Below, piece after piece: positions 19,849 to 29,026 of a stretch of DNA of 47,752 nucleotides. The stretch is taken from positions 1 to 47,752 of the forward strand of contig CAMMWP010000011.1 in the NCBI GenBank assembly GCA_946500615.1, written 5' to 3'. The notes below the pieces were generated by a model that did no database searches, was not told the DNA's origin, and worked only from the letters and a program-made list of their open reading frames with translations. Position 1 is the stretch's first letter. Each line of letters opens with the position of its first letter. A program made the position numbers and the translations under genes. The DNA is from an uncultured Clostridium sp. Its GTDB lineage: Bacteria > Bacillota > Clostridia > TANB77 > CAG-508.

Positions 19849-19914
19849 TTGCATCACCTCCAAAGTTTATTTTTATCCGATCACTGTCAAACTTAAGCGT
19901 TCTTTTTGAACATT

Positions 19915-20616
19915 TTACCATTCTATATTTTCTACTGGAATTGGATTTTGATTATTTTCAACACTTTCGGCAGTTCCATTTTTAAATCGAATAATCTTAT
20001 CTGCCATTGGTGCAATGGCTGCATTGTGGGTTATGATAATGACTGTCATTTTTTCTTTTCTTGCGGTATCTTGTAATAGTTTTAAAATTTGCTTTCCTGT
20101 TTTATAGTCTAATGCGCCTGTTGGCTCATCACATAATAATAATTTTGGGTTTTTTGCAATGGCTCTAGCAATGGCTACTCTTTGTTGTTCTCCTCCCGAT
20201 AATTGAGATGGAAAGTTCTTTTTTCTATCTGCTAACCCTACTTTTTCCATGACTTCATCTGGGCTTAAGGAATCTTTGCAAATTTGCGTTGCTAGTTCTA
20301 CATTTTCAATTGCAGTTAAATTTTGCACTAGGTTATAGAATTGGAAAACAAATCCTATATCTTCTCTTCTGTATTTAATTAATGCTTTATTTTTTAATTT
20401 TGCAACGTTTTTTCCATCAACGATTACTTCTCCAGATGTAACCGTGTCCATTCCTCCTAAGATGTTTAGTGCTGTTGTTTTTCCTGCTCCAGATGGTCCA
20501 ACAACGACTACCAATTCTCCTTTTTCAATTGAAAAATTTGTGTTATCTAGCGCTTTTATGATAATTTCTCCCATTTTATATTCTTTACAAACATTTTTAA
20601 ATTCTATATATGCCAT
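19915..20616 (-). CDS. ABC transporter ATP-binding protein (MacB/LolD type)
   Basis: The 233-residue nucleotide-binding subunit has Walker [10 protein letters not shown], the Q-loop region [21 protein letters not shown], signature [14 protein letters not shown], Walker [13 protein letters not shown] and the H-loop histidine in VIIITHN. The spacing and TGALD D-loop are typical of the subfamily that partners FtsX-type permeases. AGGAATGGGATG precedes the ATG. It is directly followed by the large permease gene, and the two should form one complex at the membrane. No two-component genes lie next to it, so an antimicrobial-peptide resistance role is not supported by context. Confidence 0.93.
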   Translation of the reverse strand: MAYIEFKNVCKEYKMGEIIIKALDNTNFSIEKGELVVVVGPSGAGKTTALNILGGMDTVTSGEVIVDGKNVAKLKNKALIKYRREDIGFVFQFYNLVQNLTAIENVELATQICKDSLSPDEVMEKVGLADRKKNFPSQLSGGEQQRVAIARAIAKNPKLLLCDEPTGALDYKTGKQILKLLQDTARKEKMTVIIITHNAAIAPMADKIIRFKNGTAESVENNQNPIPVENIEW

Positions 20617-20640
20617 GTTTCATCCCATTCCTTCCTAATA

Positions 20641-20702
20641 AGAAAAGTGGCTTCGCTACATATGTAAAATTGTGCAATCTCTAGAGCGAAGCGACGTTTT
20701 CT
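20641..20702. repeat. Stem-loop with GCGAAGCG motif
   Basis: AGAAAA..GGCTTCGCT at 20641 pairs with AGCGAAGC..ACGTTTTCT ending at 20702. The loop contains GTAAAATTGTGCA. Similar pieces recur at 21011-21050 and 33440-33490. The 700-bp gap 20617-21346 holds these motifs and one terminator; I see no gene in it. Confidence 0.5.
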
Positions 20703-21083
20703 AAGAGATTACTTTATGTACTGTTTTTCTAAAGTTGATTTCTTTTTCTAGTGACATTATATCATATGAAAATTAAAAGTAGAAGAAATTTTTTCCATTT
20801 TGTATGTAAATTTTAAATACATCTTGAATTTCTTCTGTCCCTATATATCTATATCAATGTTGTACAAATATTTATGAAATATTAGACTACTAATATCTAT
20901 TTGTATTTATACTTATTTGATTACATTTTTTTAATATATTTTTATTTTCTATTCATCTTTCTTACTACCATTTTACAAATATGCACAGAGTAAAATAACT
21001 TATCTTAACGTAAGTAAAATTGTGTGCATCTGTTGTGCGAAGCGTTTTTTATACAATAGCAAAGGGTTATTTTCCTATTATAT

Positions 21084-21119
21084 AAAAAACAGAGGGTGTC
21101 CTAAAATAGGAACCCTCTG
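21084..21119 (-). terminator. Intrinsic terminator (leftward)
   Basis: CAGAGGG / CCCTCTG stem extended by TCCTA / TAGGA, followed on the minus strand by TTTTTT. It ends leftward transcription coming from the FGE-domain region. Confidence 0.75.
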
Positions 21120-21346
21120 GGAAATATTTCAAATATACTTTTTTTAACAAAAGTATATTTTCTTCTTACTTTTATATTTTCAATTATTACCATCTACCAA
21201 TTTTGAATGCATATTACACTTCATGTATATTAAATATATAAAATTACACAACACTTATATATTCCAATTTTTATATCTTTAAATAACTCTACTATAAATC
21301 CTAATACTGTTTTTTTATACTCTCACAGAAATTTTTACAGTTTATT

Positions 21347-21770
21347 CTACCAATATAAAAGTGAACGGAAAGAATCGTTAATACTACCACTAGAAGTATT
21401 TCCACTATTACGATCGCTTGTAAAGTATTGACTGTTGTTACAATACCCTCCTCTAACTACACAAGGATTGCTAGAAGTACTACTAGTTTCTGTTGTCCAT
21501 TCTAAACAATTTCCTGCCATATCATATATATTACATCTTAAGTCATAATTTGTTCCATCTGTTGCCTTTCCTGTATTAGCTAAACTACTTTGTAATGTAG
21601 TTTGTCTTGAGTAATCCTCATCTCCTAAATACTTTTCTATAAACAAGATTGCTGTATCCCATGCATAACTATTTATTAAATCGCTATTTATTCCTGTATA
21701 CAAATCTTGACAAGCAATTGCTGCATTTGATTGAGTAATACTATTCCATACAATTTTATCATATTTACAG
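21347..21770 (-). pseudogene. Remnant of a second FGE/C-type-lectin domain protein
   Basis: In frame from about 21770 to the stop at 21347 lies the C-terminal part of a formylglycine-generating-enzyme-like (SUMF1) domain. It contains KIVWNSITQSNAAIACQ, INSYAWDTAILFIEKY, NIYDMAGNCLEW and VRGGYC, ending SFRSLLYW. The residues match the C-terminal domain of the intact neighbour at 21936-23165 in layout, but the N-terminal helix and first half are missing. Just upstream the frame runs into unrelated sequence and a stop near 21800. No ribosome binding site or proper start codon is visible, so it is called a remnant. A 15-nt motif shared with 30.9-31.4 kb (TGTAAAACTAAGGTC at 21776) marks the truncation point. 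Confidence 0.65.
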
Positions 21771-21935
21771 TAAATTGTAAAACTAAGGTCTACATCGCTT
21801 AATTAGAGTTCAACAGGCCTATGAATTTAAAGCAAGTGTTTCTAACTATTGGTTCTATTTAATTTTTAGAAGATATGGTTTTCATTATCCTAAAATAATG
21901 GATTTTAAAAAAATTCTTCACCAAAAATTTCCATA

Positions 21936-23165
21936 TTATATATTTATATATAAAGCTACTCTAAATCCAAAATTTGCTTGAAGATTATCATAAGAAGTTG
22001 TTCCTCTATATGACATTGGTCTAGCGTATCCATCAGTAGAACTATATCCTCCTCCTCTTAGCACTTTTCCCCACACAACATATGTTTCCATAGTCCACTC
22101 CATAACATTTCCTGCTAAATCATATATATTTTTTACTGCATAGTTTTCATTAGAAGCTGTTTGCATAATATTTCCTGAGTAATTTCCTTTATTTATAGAA
22201 TCAACTACATATGAACTTTCACTACATAAACCATCTTTATAATTTGAATCAATAAAATTCATAATTGCATCCCATTGAACCCCATAAACCAATGTGCTTG
22301 TAATAGAATCTATATTATACATACTTTTTGCTTTATAGACTACCCCTTCTGTTCCCAGTTCTTGCATAGATTTTCCCCAATCTAAAAAATTCCATGCATC
22401 TGCACTTGCTTTACTTTCTGGTAATTCATTTTCTCCTTTAGATGCTTCATATCTTCCTATATAAAATCCTCTATTTTCTTTAACACTTTCATACATCTTA
22501 TTATATTCTTCCTCTTCATTTATATAACCATTTTCATATGGCTCTGACGTTGGTTCTGGCAGAACTTGTAGATTTCCATTAGTATATCCATTAAATCTTT
22601 GAAAATCATTTATATTATCAACTGGTATCCATACAAATTGATTTCCCTGTAATTGTGTTATTACTTCATGTGATATTCCTTTATTTTCATCATTCTTATT
22701 ATCTGATATAATAACTCCTTCTTCTTTAGTTCCTCCAACATAATAAAAACCTTTTGGAATAGGAACACCATCTTGAGTAATTGACTTAATATTTCTTCCA
22801 AGTACAACATTGCATCCATCTACTACTACTTCTACTGCCAAACTTTCTATCTTATTTGTGCTAGAAATAGGATTTCCTTTATATGTTAATTTATCTATAT
22901 AACTCAAATTCTTATTCAGTTCTTCCATATTAATTTTCCCATTAGCCCCAATACTTGCCTGTATTGCTAATTCTACTTGTTCTTCTACATTTGCTTGTTT
23001 TGTTTTCTCCCTTGCTTCTTTCACCCTTGTCAATATTCCATTATCTTCTGTTAATGTTGCAATACTTACACCTGCTAAAATTAATAACACAATGATTGTA
23101 ATAACCAATGCAATTAACGTAATACCATTATTCTTCTTATTTATTTCCATTTTTAGTTTTTTCAT
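21936..23165 (-). CDS. Pseudopilin-anchored protein with FGE/C-type-lectin (SUMF1-like) domain
   Basis: The 409-residue protein has a short basic N-terminus and a type IV prepilin-like cleavage region and helix (NNG-ITLIALVITIIVLLILAG, about 13-33). Residue 5 after the Gly is Ala rather than the classic Glu. After a helical stalk (to about 90) comes a domain with WIPVDNINDFQRF, GRYEASKG, NIYDLAGNVMEW, LRGGGY and GFRVAL, the FGE-sulfatase/C-type-lectin fold. Catalytic FGE cysteines are not evident, so a binding or display role is more likely than an enzyme. Start is supported by GGGGAG upstream. Prepilin peptidase and pilus genes are not nearby. It resembles target proteins of diversity-generating retroelements in fold only. 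Confidence 0.8.
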   Translation of the reverse strand: MKKLKMEINKKNNGITLIALVITIIVLLILAGVSIATLTEDNGILTRVKEAREKTKQANVEEQVELAIQASIGANGKINMEELNKNLSYIDKLTYKGNPISSTNKIESLAVEVVVDGCNVVLGRNIKSITQDGVPIPKGFYYVGGTKEEGVIISDNKNDENKGISHEVITQLQGNQFVWIPVDNINDFQRFNGYTNGNLQVLPEPTSEPYENGYINEEEEYNKMYESVKENRGFYIGRYEASKGENELPESKASADAWNFLDWGKSMQELGTEGVVYKAKSMYNIDSITSTLVYGVQWDAIMNFIDSNYKDGLCSESSYVVDSINKGNYSGNIMQTASNENYAVKNIYDLAGNVMEWTMETYVVWGKVLRGGGYSSTDGYARPMSYRGTTSYDNLQANFGFRVALYINI

Positions 23166-23492
23166 TTCATAGTCTCCCCTCTTTTGTTCTTTATTTATAA
23201 TTTTATATACACTCTCACATTCATATATATGCTCGTGTATTTTTTACTTATTTTGTTATTTAGTATTGATTTTTTCTACTAATTATATTTATTCTTAAAA
23301 TTTTTTAAGCTTTAACTTCATTCTTAGCATAAGTCTCTGTCTTTGTAACTAGTATTCTCATTTCTTTTTTATTTATTACAATAATGATATCTATATTCCA
23401 ATGTTCTACTGTTTACAAATCTGTATTTCTATTTTATGTTTTTGCATGAATTAAGTCAATATATTGTCGTATTATGTTTCTTTTTTACTTGA

Positions 23493-23695
23493 ATTTTAAT
23501 ACTCTAAGAAGATATCTTATTATTCGCAAGTATTGATTTTACAGCTTTCGCTTGGTTTTTTATTATCAAAAAAATTTTTTCAATATTTAAAAGTTTCCAT
23601 ATATCTTTTGAGAAATTTTTTACATATTTTTATTGACTTAACTATATTTTATTGTTAAAATCGAACTGTAGAAAATCTTCTTAGAGTATTAAAAT
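23493..23695. repeat. 203-bp segment bounded by a perfect 21-bp inverted repeat
   Basis: ATTTTAATACTC TAAGAAGAT at 23493-23513 is repeated as its exact reverse complement at 23675-23695. The inside is AT-rich and has no open frame. It sits in the 850-bp gap between the pseudopilin gene and splB, next to a transposase remnant, so it may be IS debris or a MITE; no target duplication is visible. Confidence 0.6.
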
Positions 23696-23739
23696 CTAGG
23701 ACTGAAACCTCCATGTTTATTTTTTTTAGTATAAAAATA

Positions 23740-23792
23740 AACATAGAAAATTTTTTGATTTTTAAAGATTTTCTATGTTTTTTGTTATTTCT
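23740..23792. terminator. Hairpin with flanking A/T runs
   Basis: AACATAGAAAAT and ATTTTCTATGTT form a 12-bp stem with an AT loop followed by a T-run on the plus strand. A smaller hairpin (AATAACGGTTA/TAACCATTATT) follows at about 23800-23824. They lie downstream of the transposase remnant on the minus strand. Confidence 0.45.
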
Positions 23793-23811
23793 TTAAAAAA
23801 TAACGGTTATC

Positions 23812-23955
23812 TTAACCATTATTTATGGATAGTTTTATTATTCTTTTTAAATTTACAGTGAATAGAGTCAGTGCTGCCTGGATTTGCATACCACAAAGCC
23901 CCTCGGTTTGACATTCATTATATCCGAAGTTTCTTTTTATTTCACTGTATTTTCT
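23812..23955 (-). pseudogene. C-terminal remnant of a DDE transposase (IS1182-like)
   Basis: A short frame of about 45 residues ending at 23812 reads KYSEIKRNFGYNE, then TEGLCGMQIQAALTLF and VNLKRIIKL. The pattern 'IK..FGY....GL..MQ.Q..L...A.NL.+' is that of the extreme C-terminus of IS1182-type transposases. Nothing upstream in the same frame before splB supports the rest of the gene. The similarity is by eye and over a short stretch, so the call is tentative. Confidence 0.4.
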
Positions 23956-24015
23956 ATTTCTTCTTTTTTAAAGTTTTTTCAAATTCTAACATTTTTTTAT
24001 TTTTAAGATTAAAAT

Positions 24016-25014
24016 CTACACTATATATTCAATTTTATTATCTTTAAAATATTTTTGCATTTCTTCTAATAGAAACTGTTTCCCCTCTTCTCTTAAATTA
24101 GATTTATACATATACTTTCCTTTACCTCTGCCTTGCATTTTCTCTTTGTCATAAATTTGAATCGCATTTGGAAAAGCCTCTTCATTAATTTTCGTATGCA
24201 CAAAACTATATGTCATAAAGATAATTTCAAAAAATGCTTGTTCTCTAGCTTTTTTAGATAATTTTCTATCTAATTCTATGATTAATTCTTTGTATAATTT
24301 TTTCCAATTATCTACCATAATCACAGGTGCAATTAAGATTCCCACTTTATAACCTGCTTCACTTAATTTGTTAATTGCTTCTATTCTTTCTTCCAATCTT
24401 GATGTTCCAAACTCTACACGGTTAATAATCTCTTTTGGATTCACACTCATCCTAATAATTACTTTTCTTTTATGGTCTAAATCTAATAAATCATCTACCA
24501 TAGAAAATTTAGTTGGTAATGTCAAATACCCTTTTTTCGTATTTTTAAAATTCTCAATTGTCCAAACTAAATTATTAGTAATCGTATTTTCCAATACTAA
24601 ATCACTATTACTACCAATTTCAAAAGTTAGTTCTTTTTCTGAACTTTCGCTCGTCTTAATAATTTTTTCTAACATCTTTTCTCTATTGACAAACAAACGC
24701 AAATAAGCACATTTATTATAATTACATACCAAATAGCAATACATACAAGCTGCTGTACATCCTGAAGAAGTATATGGGACTAAGAAATCTGACGTTTTAT
24801 GATTCGGAACAAATTTATGTGTTTTTCTAATTCCAATAATTAAGTTTCGTTTCATATCTGCAAATTCTTTATTGGATTTTTTTCGCATTTCTTCTATATT
24901 ATTGTGATTTTCTATTTCTACTTTTGGTACTTCTTTATATTTTTCCATTAATTGTTTTCCTAATTCATAATTCATAATATCTTTTTCAAAATAAATAGAT
25001 TTTGGTTTAAACAT
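24016..25014 (-). CDS. splB: Spore photoproduct lyase family radical SAM protein
   Basis: The 332-residue protein has the spore photoproduct lyase N-terminal region (HKFVPNHKTSDFLVPYTSSGC) and the radical SAM cluster motif CTAACMYCY (C-x3-C-x2-C), followed by a TIM-barrel half with FEIGSNSDLVLENTITN. In Bacillus this enzyme reverses the UV photoproduct 5-thyminyl-5,6-dihydrothymine on spore germination. A homologue here fits a spore former, though some SPL-family proteins have other jobs. AAAGGATG precedes the ATG. It stands alone between a MITE-like repeat and transposase debris. Confidence 0.85.
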   Translation of the reverse strand: MFKPKSIYFEKDIMNYELGKQLMEKYKEVPKVEIENHNNIEEMRKKSNKEFADMKRNLIIGIRKTHKFVPNHKTSDFLVPYTSSGCTAACMYCYLVCNYNKCAYLRLFVNREKMLEKIIKTSESSEKELTFEIGSNSDLVLENTITNNLVWTIENFKNTKKGYLTLPTKFSMVDDLLDLDHKRKVIIRMSVNPKEIINRVEFGTSRLEERIEAINKLSEAGYKVGILIAPVIMVDNWKKLYKELIIELDRKLSKKAREQAFFEIIFMTYSFVHTKINEEAFPNAIQIYDKEKMQGRGKGKYMYKSNLREEGKQFLLEEMQKYFKDNKIEYIV

Positions 25015-25075
25015 CTAAATCATCCTTTCTTGATTTAGTTTAACCAAAATCTACATTTTTATCATGTCGATTATG

Positions 25076-25266
25076 GTGTCCATTTGGGTGTCCATTTGGG
25101 GACGTTTCTTCTTGAGACATTTTTATGTAAATTTACGTAGGATTTATCTATATAATTAATTATTACATAAAAATAACTACGTTTTTCTTTTTGGTTATTA
25201 ACGTTTTAAATTTACATAAAAATGTCTCAAGAAGAAACGTCCCCAAATGGACACCCAAATGAACAC
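25076..25266. mobile_element. MITE/REP-like element family D, copy D1
   Basis: A 191-bp element with 60-bp terminal inverted repeats differing at a single base. They include GTGTCCATTTGGG twice in tandem, GGGGACGTTTCTTC and TTGAGACATTTTTATG. The inside is AT-rich without an open frame. D2 at 41937-42113 has the same inner 40 bp of the repeats. The GGGGACG..TTGAGAC ends resemble those of short elements mobilised by REP-associated tyrosine (Y1) transposases in Firmicutes; that link is inference. D1 ends 5 bp from the folA stop codon. Confidence 0.8.
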
Positions 25267-25270
25267 TTTT

Positions 25271-25759
25271 TTATTTTTTCTGATATGTTACATATTCATA
25301 ATCAAAGTCATTTTCTTCATCTTCTGGTCCATCTTCTCTAGAAATTTCCTTCCAATTCTCTTCATTAATTCTAGGAAAAAAAGCATCTCCATCAAAATCC
25401 TTATTAATCTCTGTTACATACATCTTTTTCACATATGGCATTAATAAATTATATATTAAAGCCCCACCAATCACAAACGCTTCTTCATTATTTTCTATAT
25501 ATTCTTGTATTTGTAACATGGAATGTACGATTTGTACATTTTCGTCATTTACTTTAAAATCTGGGTTTTGTGTAAATACTATATGTTTTCTATTTGGTAG
25601 TACTCTTCCTATAGATTCAAATGTTTTTCTTCCCATAATAATGGTATGCCCTGTTGTCAATTTTTTAAATCGTTTTAAATCGTCTGATAAATGCCATAAT
25701 AATTGATTATCTTTCCCTATAACATTATTTTTTGCTTTTGCTACAATGATACTTAACAT
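25271..25759 (-). CDS. folA: Dihydrofolate reductase
   Basis: The 162-residue protein starts MLSIIVAKAKNNVIGKDNQLLWHLSDDLKRFK, matching the DHFR N-terminus including the substrate-binding Asp in LSDDLKRFK. It continues with HTIIMGRKTFESIG (NADPH-binding), FVIGGALIYNLLMPYVKKMYVTEI and a Phe/Asp-rich end. It reduces dihydrofolate to tetrahydrofolate with NADPH, regenerating the folate oxidised by thymidylate synthase, encoded immediately upstream (48 bp away). AAAGGAC precedes the ATG. The pair forms the dTMP synthesis cycle. Confidence 0.95.
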   Translation of the reverse strand: MLSIIVAKAKNNVIGKDNQLLWHLSDDLKRFKKLTTGHTIIMGRKTFESIGRVLPNRKHIVFTQNPDFKVNDENVQIVHSMLQIQEYIENNEEAFVIGGALIYNLLMPYVKKMYVTEINKDFDGDAFFPRINEENWKEISREDGPEDEENDFDYEYVTYQKK

Positions 25760-25806
25760 GTTAATTCATAGTCCTTTCTTTTTTACATTTTTTTGTGTCA
25801 TTAAAG

Positions 25807-26664
25807 TTATATTGCTACTGGTATCTTACCAATTTTTACTTCTTTATTATAGTCATATCCTTCCACTTCAAAATCTTCTACTTTAAATTCATAGAAGTCT
25901 TTTGTTGGATTTTTTATGATTAATTTTGGTGTTACATTCATTGGCTCTGCTTCTAATAATTTTTCAACCAATGGAATATGTCTATCATAGATATGACAGT
26001 CCCCAATATTATGTGTTAATGTTCCTACTTCTAATCCAGATACTTGTGCAAACATATATTGTAATGCTGCATATTGCATCAAATTCCACCCATTTGCTGT
26101 TAACATATCTTGCGAACGTTGATTTAATATCAAATGTAGTTTTCCTTCTTTTACTAGCCATTGTGTTCCACAAGCACATGGTTCTAATTCCATATCTTTT
26201 AGTTCTTCGTGGTTAAATAAATTTGTCATAATTCTTCTGCTAGATTGATCATGTTTTAGTAAGTATAAAACATAATCTACTTGATCCATAACTTTCATTC
26301 CTTCTTTTGATTTAAATTCGTATTGTTTTCCTAATTGATATCCATATGCTTTTCCGATGGTTCCTTCTGCATTTGCCCATTGATCCCATATATGTGAATG
26401 TAATTCATTAATTTTATTAGATTTTTTTTGCCATATCCATAAAATTTCGTCTATCGCATTTTTTATTGTTTTTGTATTGTTTCTTAATGTAATCATTGGA
26501 AATTCTTTTCCAACATCATATTTATTTTGTACGCCTACAATGGAAAAATAATTTGCTTCTTCTCCATCTTCCCATCTTGTTCTTACATTTGTTCCTTTTG
26601 ATGAATATCCATTTTCTATGATTTCTTTACATGTTTTTATAAATTGTTCGTCTGCTTGTGTCAT
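25807..26664 (-). CDS. thyA: Thymidylate synthase ThyA
   Basis: The 285-residue protein has the ThyA landmarks in somewhat divergent form: the catalytic Cys in LEPCACGTQW, the dUMP-binding QRSQDMLTANGWN (family QRSxD..LGxPFN), and THNIGDCHIYDRH. It methylates dUMP to dTMP with methylene-tetrahydrofolate and releases dihydrofolate, which FolA recycles. AGAGGAGG precedes the ATG. The replaced residues around the active-site Cys and in the QRS region place it in the divergent subgroup found in some gut Firmicutes rather than with the E. coli enzyme. The gene upstream is the broken folC. Confidence 0.93.
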   Translation of the reverse strand: MTQADEQFIKTCKEIIENGYSSKGTNVRTRWEDGEEANYFSIVGVQNKYDVGKEFPMITLRNNTKTIKNAIDEILWIWQKKSNKINELHSHIWDQWANAEGTIGKAYGYQLGKQYEFKSKEGMKVMDQVDYVLYLLKHDQSSRRIMTNLFNHEELKDMELEPCACGTQWLVKEGKLHLILNQRSQDMLTANGWNLMQYAALQYMFAQVSGLEVGTLTHNIGDCHIYDRHIPLVEKLLEAEPMNVTPKLIIKNPTKDFYEFKVEDFEVEGYDYNKEVKIGKIPVAI

Positions 26665-26760
26665 TTCAAATTCCTCCTCTTTTTATTTTTTTCAATATAT
26701 CAAATTTTGTCTTTTTTTACAAGTGAAAATTTATTGATTATGTATTTTCATTATGAATAT

Positions 26761-28018
26761 TCAGACTTCCAATATCTTTTTCACACTACCATAGATATAA
26801 AATGAACCAATGATAAAAGAAACGTAATCTATCTTTTCCTTGCAAAATTGTACTGCATTTTCTAATTCCATTTCATACATTTCTATACTATCATTTTTTT
26901 GTTTAGCATACTGATACATAGTATGGCAATCTGTATATCTCTTTGAATCATTTCCATTTGTAAAAATAAAAATACTGGTTTCTTCTAACAGATTATCTAA
27001 TACTTTTTGATAATCTTTCGATTTTAGTACAGAAATGACATAAATTTTCTTAAATTCTTTATAACACATATCAACCGTTTGTTTCAAGTTTTTTATAGCT
27101 TCTTCATTATGTCCACCATCAAATATGATTGTTGGAGATTCATGCATTATTTCAAATCTTCCTCTATGAATGACCGTTTCTAGTCCTTTTCTAATCGCTT
27201 CTTCTGGAATATCATATCCCTTTTTATTTAATATTTCGCAACAATTTAACACTAAGCTAGCATTTTGTACTTGTTTTTTCCCTCTTAAGTTTAGCTCTAT
27301 ATCTCGATATTGTTTATAATCAAATCGATATTTCTGTTTTTCAAATCTAACATTTTTTATATCTGCTTTTTGCACTTTATATAATGTAGTATTCTTTTCT
27401 CTACAAGTTTTTTCTATCATATTATCTATTTTTCTTTCTTGCTCTATATACACGGTATTACTATTTTCTTTGATAATACCGTGCTTTTTGCTTGGCAATT
27501 TCTTCTAATGTACTTCCAAGAACTTGCATATGGTCATATCCTATTGATGTGATAACAGAAATCATTGGCTTTATCACGTTTGTGCTATCATACAAACCTC
27601 CTAATCCTACTTCCATTAGGACAATGTCCACTTTTTCTTGATAAAAATACAAAAATGCAATGATTGTAAAAAATTCAAAAAAGCTAATTTCTATATTTTC
27701 TTTTTCTAGTGTGCTTTGTATTTCTTGATAGATTTCTTGTATCTCTTGATCTGTAATATTTTTTCCGTTAATGCTAATTCTTTCATTATATGAAATTAAG
27801 TGTGGTGAAATAAATTTTCCAACTTTTATATTACTTTTTATGCATATATTGTTTAACATTTCAAGAACACTACCTTTTCCATTTGTCCCTGTTATATGAA
27901 TAAATGTTAACTCATTTTGTGGATTTCCTAATTTTTTCATTATTTGTTTCATTTTTTTCACTGACTGATTATCTGCCCTTCCGTTTGGCAAATTTTGTAT
28001 GTATGTTTGTATATCCAT
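26761..28018 (-). pseudogene. folC: Folylpolyglutamate synthase, frameshifted
   Basis: Two overlapping frames encode one FolC. The first (28018 down to about 27482) has the P-loop HITGTNGKGSV, the ISPHL segment and DSTNVIKPMISVITSIGYDHMQVLGSTLEEIAKQKA. The second (from about 27480 to 26761) resumes with GIIKENSNTVYI, then RGKKQVQNASLVL and IFDGGHNEEAIKNL. The junction shows GCACGGTATT where GCAGGTATT would keep the frame: one extra C on the coding strand at about 27481. Everything else looks intact, so either this is a fresh loss or a sequencing/assembly error. FolC adds glutamates to folates, and its place beside folA/thyA fits. Confidence 0.88.
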
Positions 28019-28114
28019 TTTATATATCCTTTCTGTTATATCTGTGATAAAAAATTTAGCATATAGGAATATTACTTTTTAAATTTATTTACCCTTTTAT
28101 GTATTTGTTATGTT

Positions 28115-28999
28115 TTAGTCCTCCCATTTAGGAACATATTCTTCTTCATGTTCTCCCAATTCTTGCATATATCCATTTTTTATATCTAATTGATATACAT
28201 ATTCTTCTATCTCATGGTATTCGTCTAATGTTAATTTTCTATTTAGAATTTTGTCTTCTTTGGCTCTATATGTTGGAAAATATTGTGCCATAATATCTAT
28301 ATAGACATTTTCATCTATATTCTCTTTTACCCATTTTAAAATATTCTTACTATTTTCCACATAATTTGGTAACACTAAATGTCTTATCATTAGTCCTTTT
28401 TGTATCATGCCTCTTTCATCTAGTTTAGGACTTCCTACTTGTCTATACATTTCTTGAATTGCTTTTGTTGCAATTTCAAAGTAATTCTCAATTTTAGAAT
28501 ATTTTTTTGCTATTTCATTATCATAATATTTTAAGTCTGGCAAATAGACATCTATATATCCTTCTAATTCTTTTAATGTTTCTATCGCTTCATATCCATT
28601 TGTGTTATATATGATGGGTATTGTTAAACCTTTTTTCTTTGCTATTTTAATGGCTTCTATAATTTGAAATACATAACTTGTTGGTGTTACTAAATTAATA
28701 TTTTCAGCATGCTTGTTTTGCTGTTCTATAAACATACCGGCTAATTCTTTTATGGAAATTTCTTTTCCTTTTCCTTCTTGGCTAATTTCATAATTTTGAC
28801 AATATATACAATTCAAATTACAATTTGAAAAAAATACTGTTCCAGAACCGTGTCCTCCACTGATACATGGCTCTTCAAAATGATGTATTGAACATAGTGC
28901 CACTTTTACTTTGTCTGTACTTTTACATCTTCCTATTTCTTGTTTTGTTCTATCAATGCCACATTTATGTGGACATATTTCACATCTTTCTAAATTCAT
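28115..28999 (-). CDS. Radical SAM protein, pyruvate formate-lyase activase-like (PflX type)
   Basis: The 294-residue protein begins with cysteine pairs (CEICPHKCGID, GRCKS), then the radical SAM site CNLNCIYCQNYEISQ (C-x3-C-x2-C). It continues with LVTPTSYVFQIIEAI and YLPDLKYYDNEIAKKYS. This architecture is that of the PflX/YgiQ-neighbour group annotated as putative pyruvate formate-lyase activating enzymes; its true substrate is unknown in most species. GAGGGAAAT precedes the ATG. No pyruvate formate-lyase gene lies nearby. A gap of about 95 bp separates it from folC downstream. Confidence 0.85.
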   Translation of the reverse strand: MNLERCEICPHKCGIDRTKQEIGRCKSTDKVKVALCSIHHFEEPCISGGHGSGTVFFSNCNLNCIYCQNYEISQEGKGKEISIKELAGMFIEQQNKHAENINLVTPTSYVFQIIEAIKIAKKKGLTIPIIYNTNGYEAIETLKELEGYIDVYLPDLKYYDNEIAKKYSKIENYFEIATKAIQEMYRQVGSPKLDERGMIQKGLMIRHLVLPNYVENSKNILKWVKENIDENVYIDIMAQYFPTYRAKEDKILNRKLTLDEYHEIEEYVYQLDIKNGYMQELGEHEEEYVPKWED

Positions 29000-29026
29000 A
29001 TTTCCCTCTATTACTACTATTTTACA

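Noticed and set aside
21800..21960. Plus-strand open frame LIRVQQAYEFKASVSNYWFY...
   Set aside because: No start codon with a ribosome binding site, overlaps the 3' end of the pseudopilin gene, and resembles no known protein.
23493..23720. CRISPR repeat or tracrRNA-like pairing (TTTTAATACTCT..., ...GACTGAAAC)
   Set aside because: Only one inverted pair exists, there is no array with regular spacers, and no cas genes occur in the window.
23869..23935. GC-richer stretch as SRP RNA or another structured RNA
   Set aside because: The SRP helix-8 signature is absent, and the stretch reads better as the end of a transposase in the minus strand.
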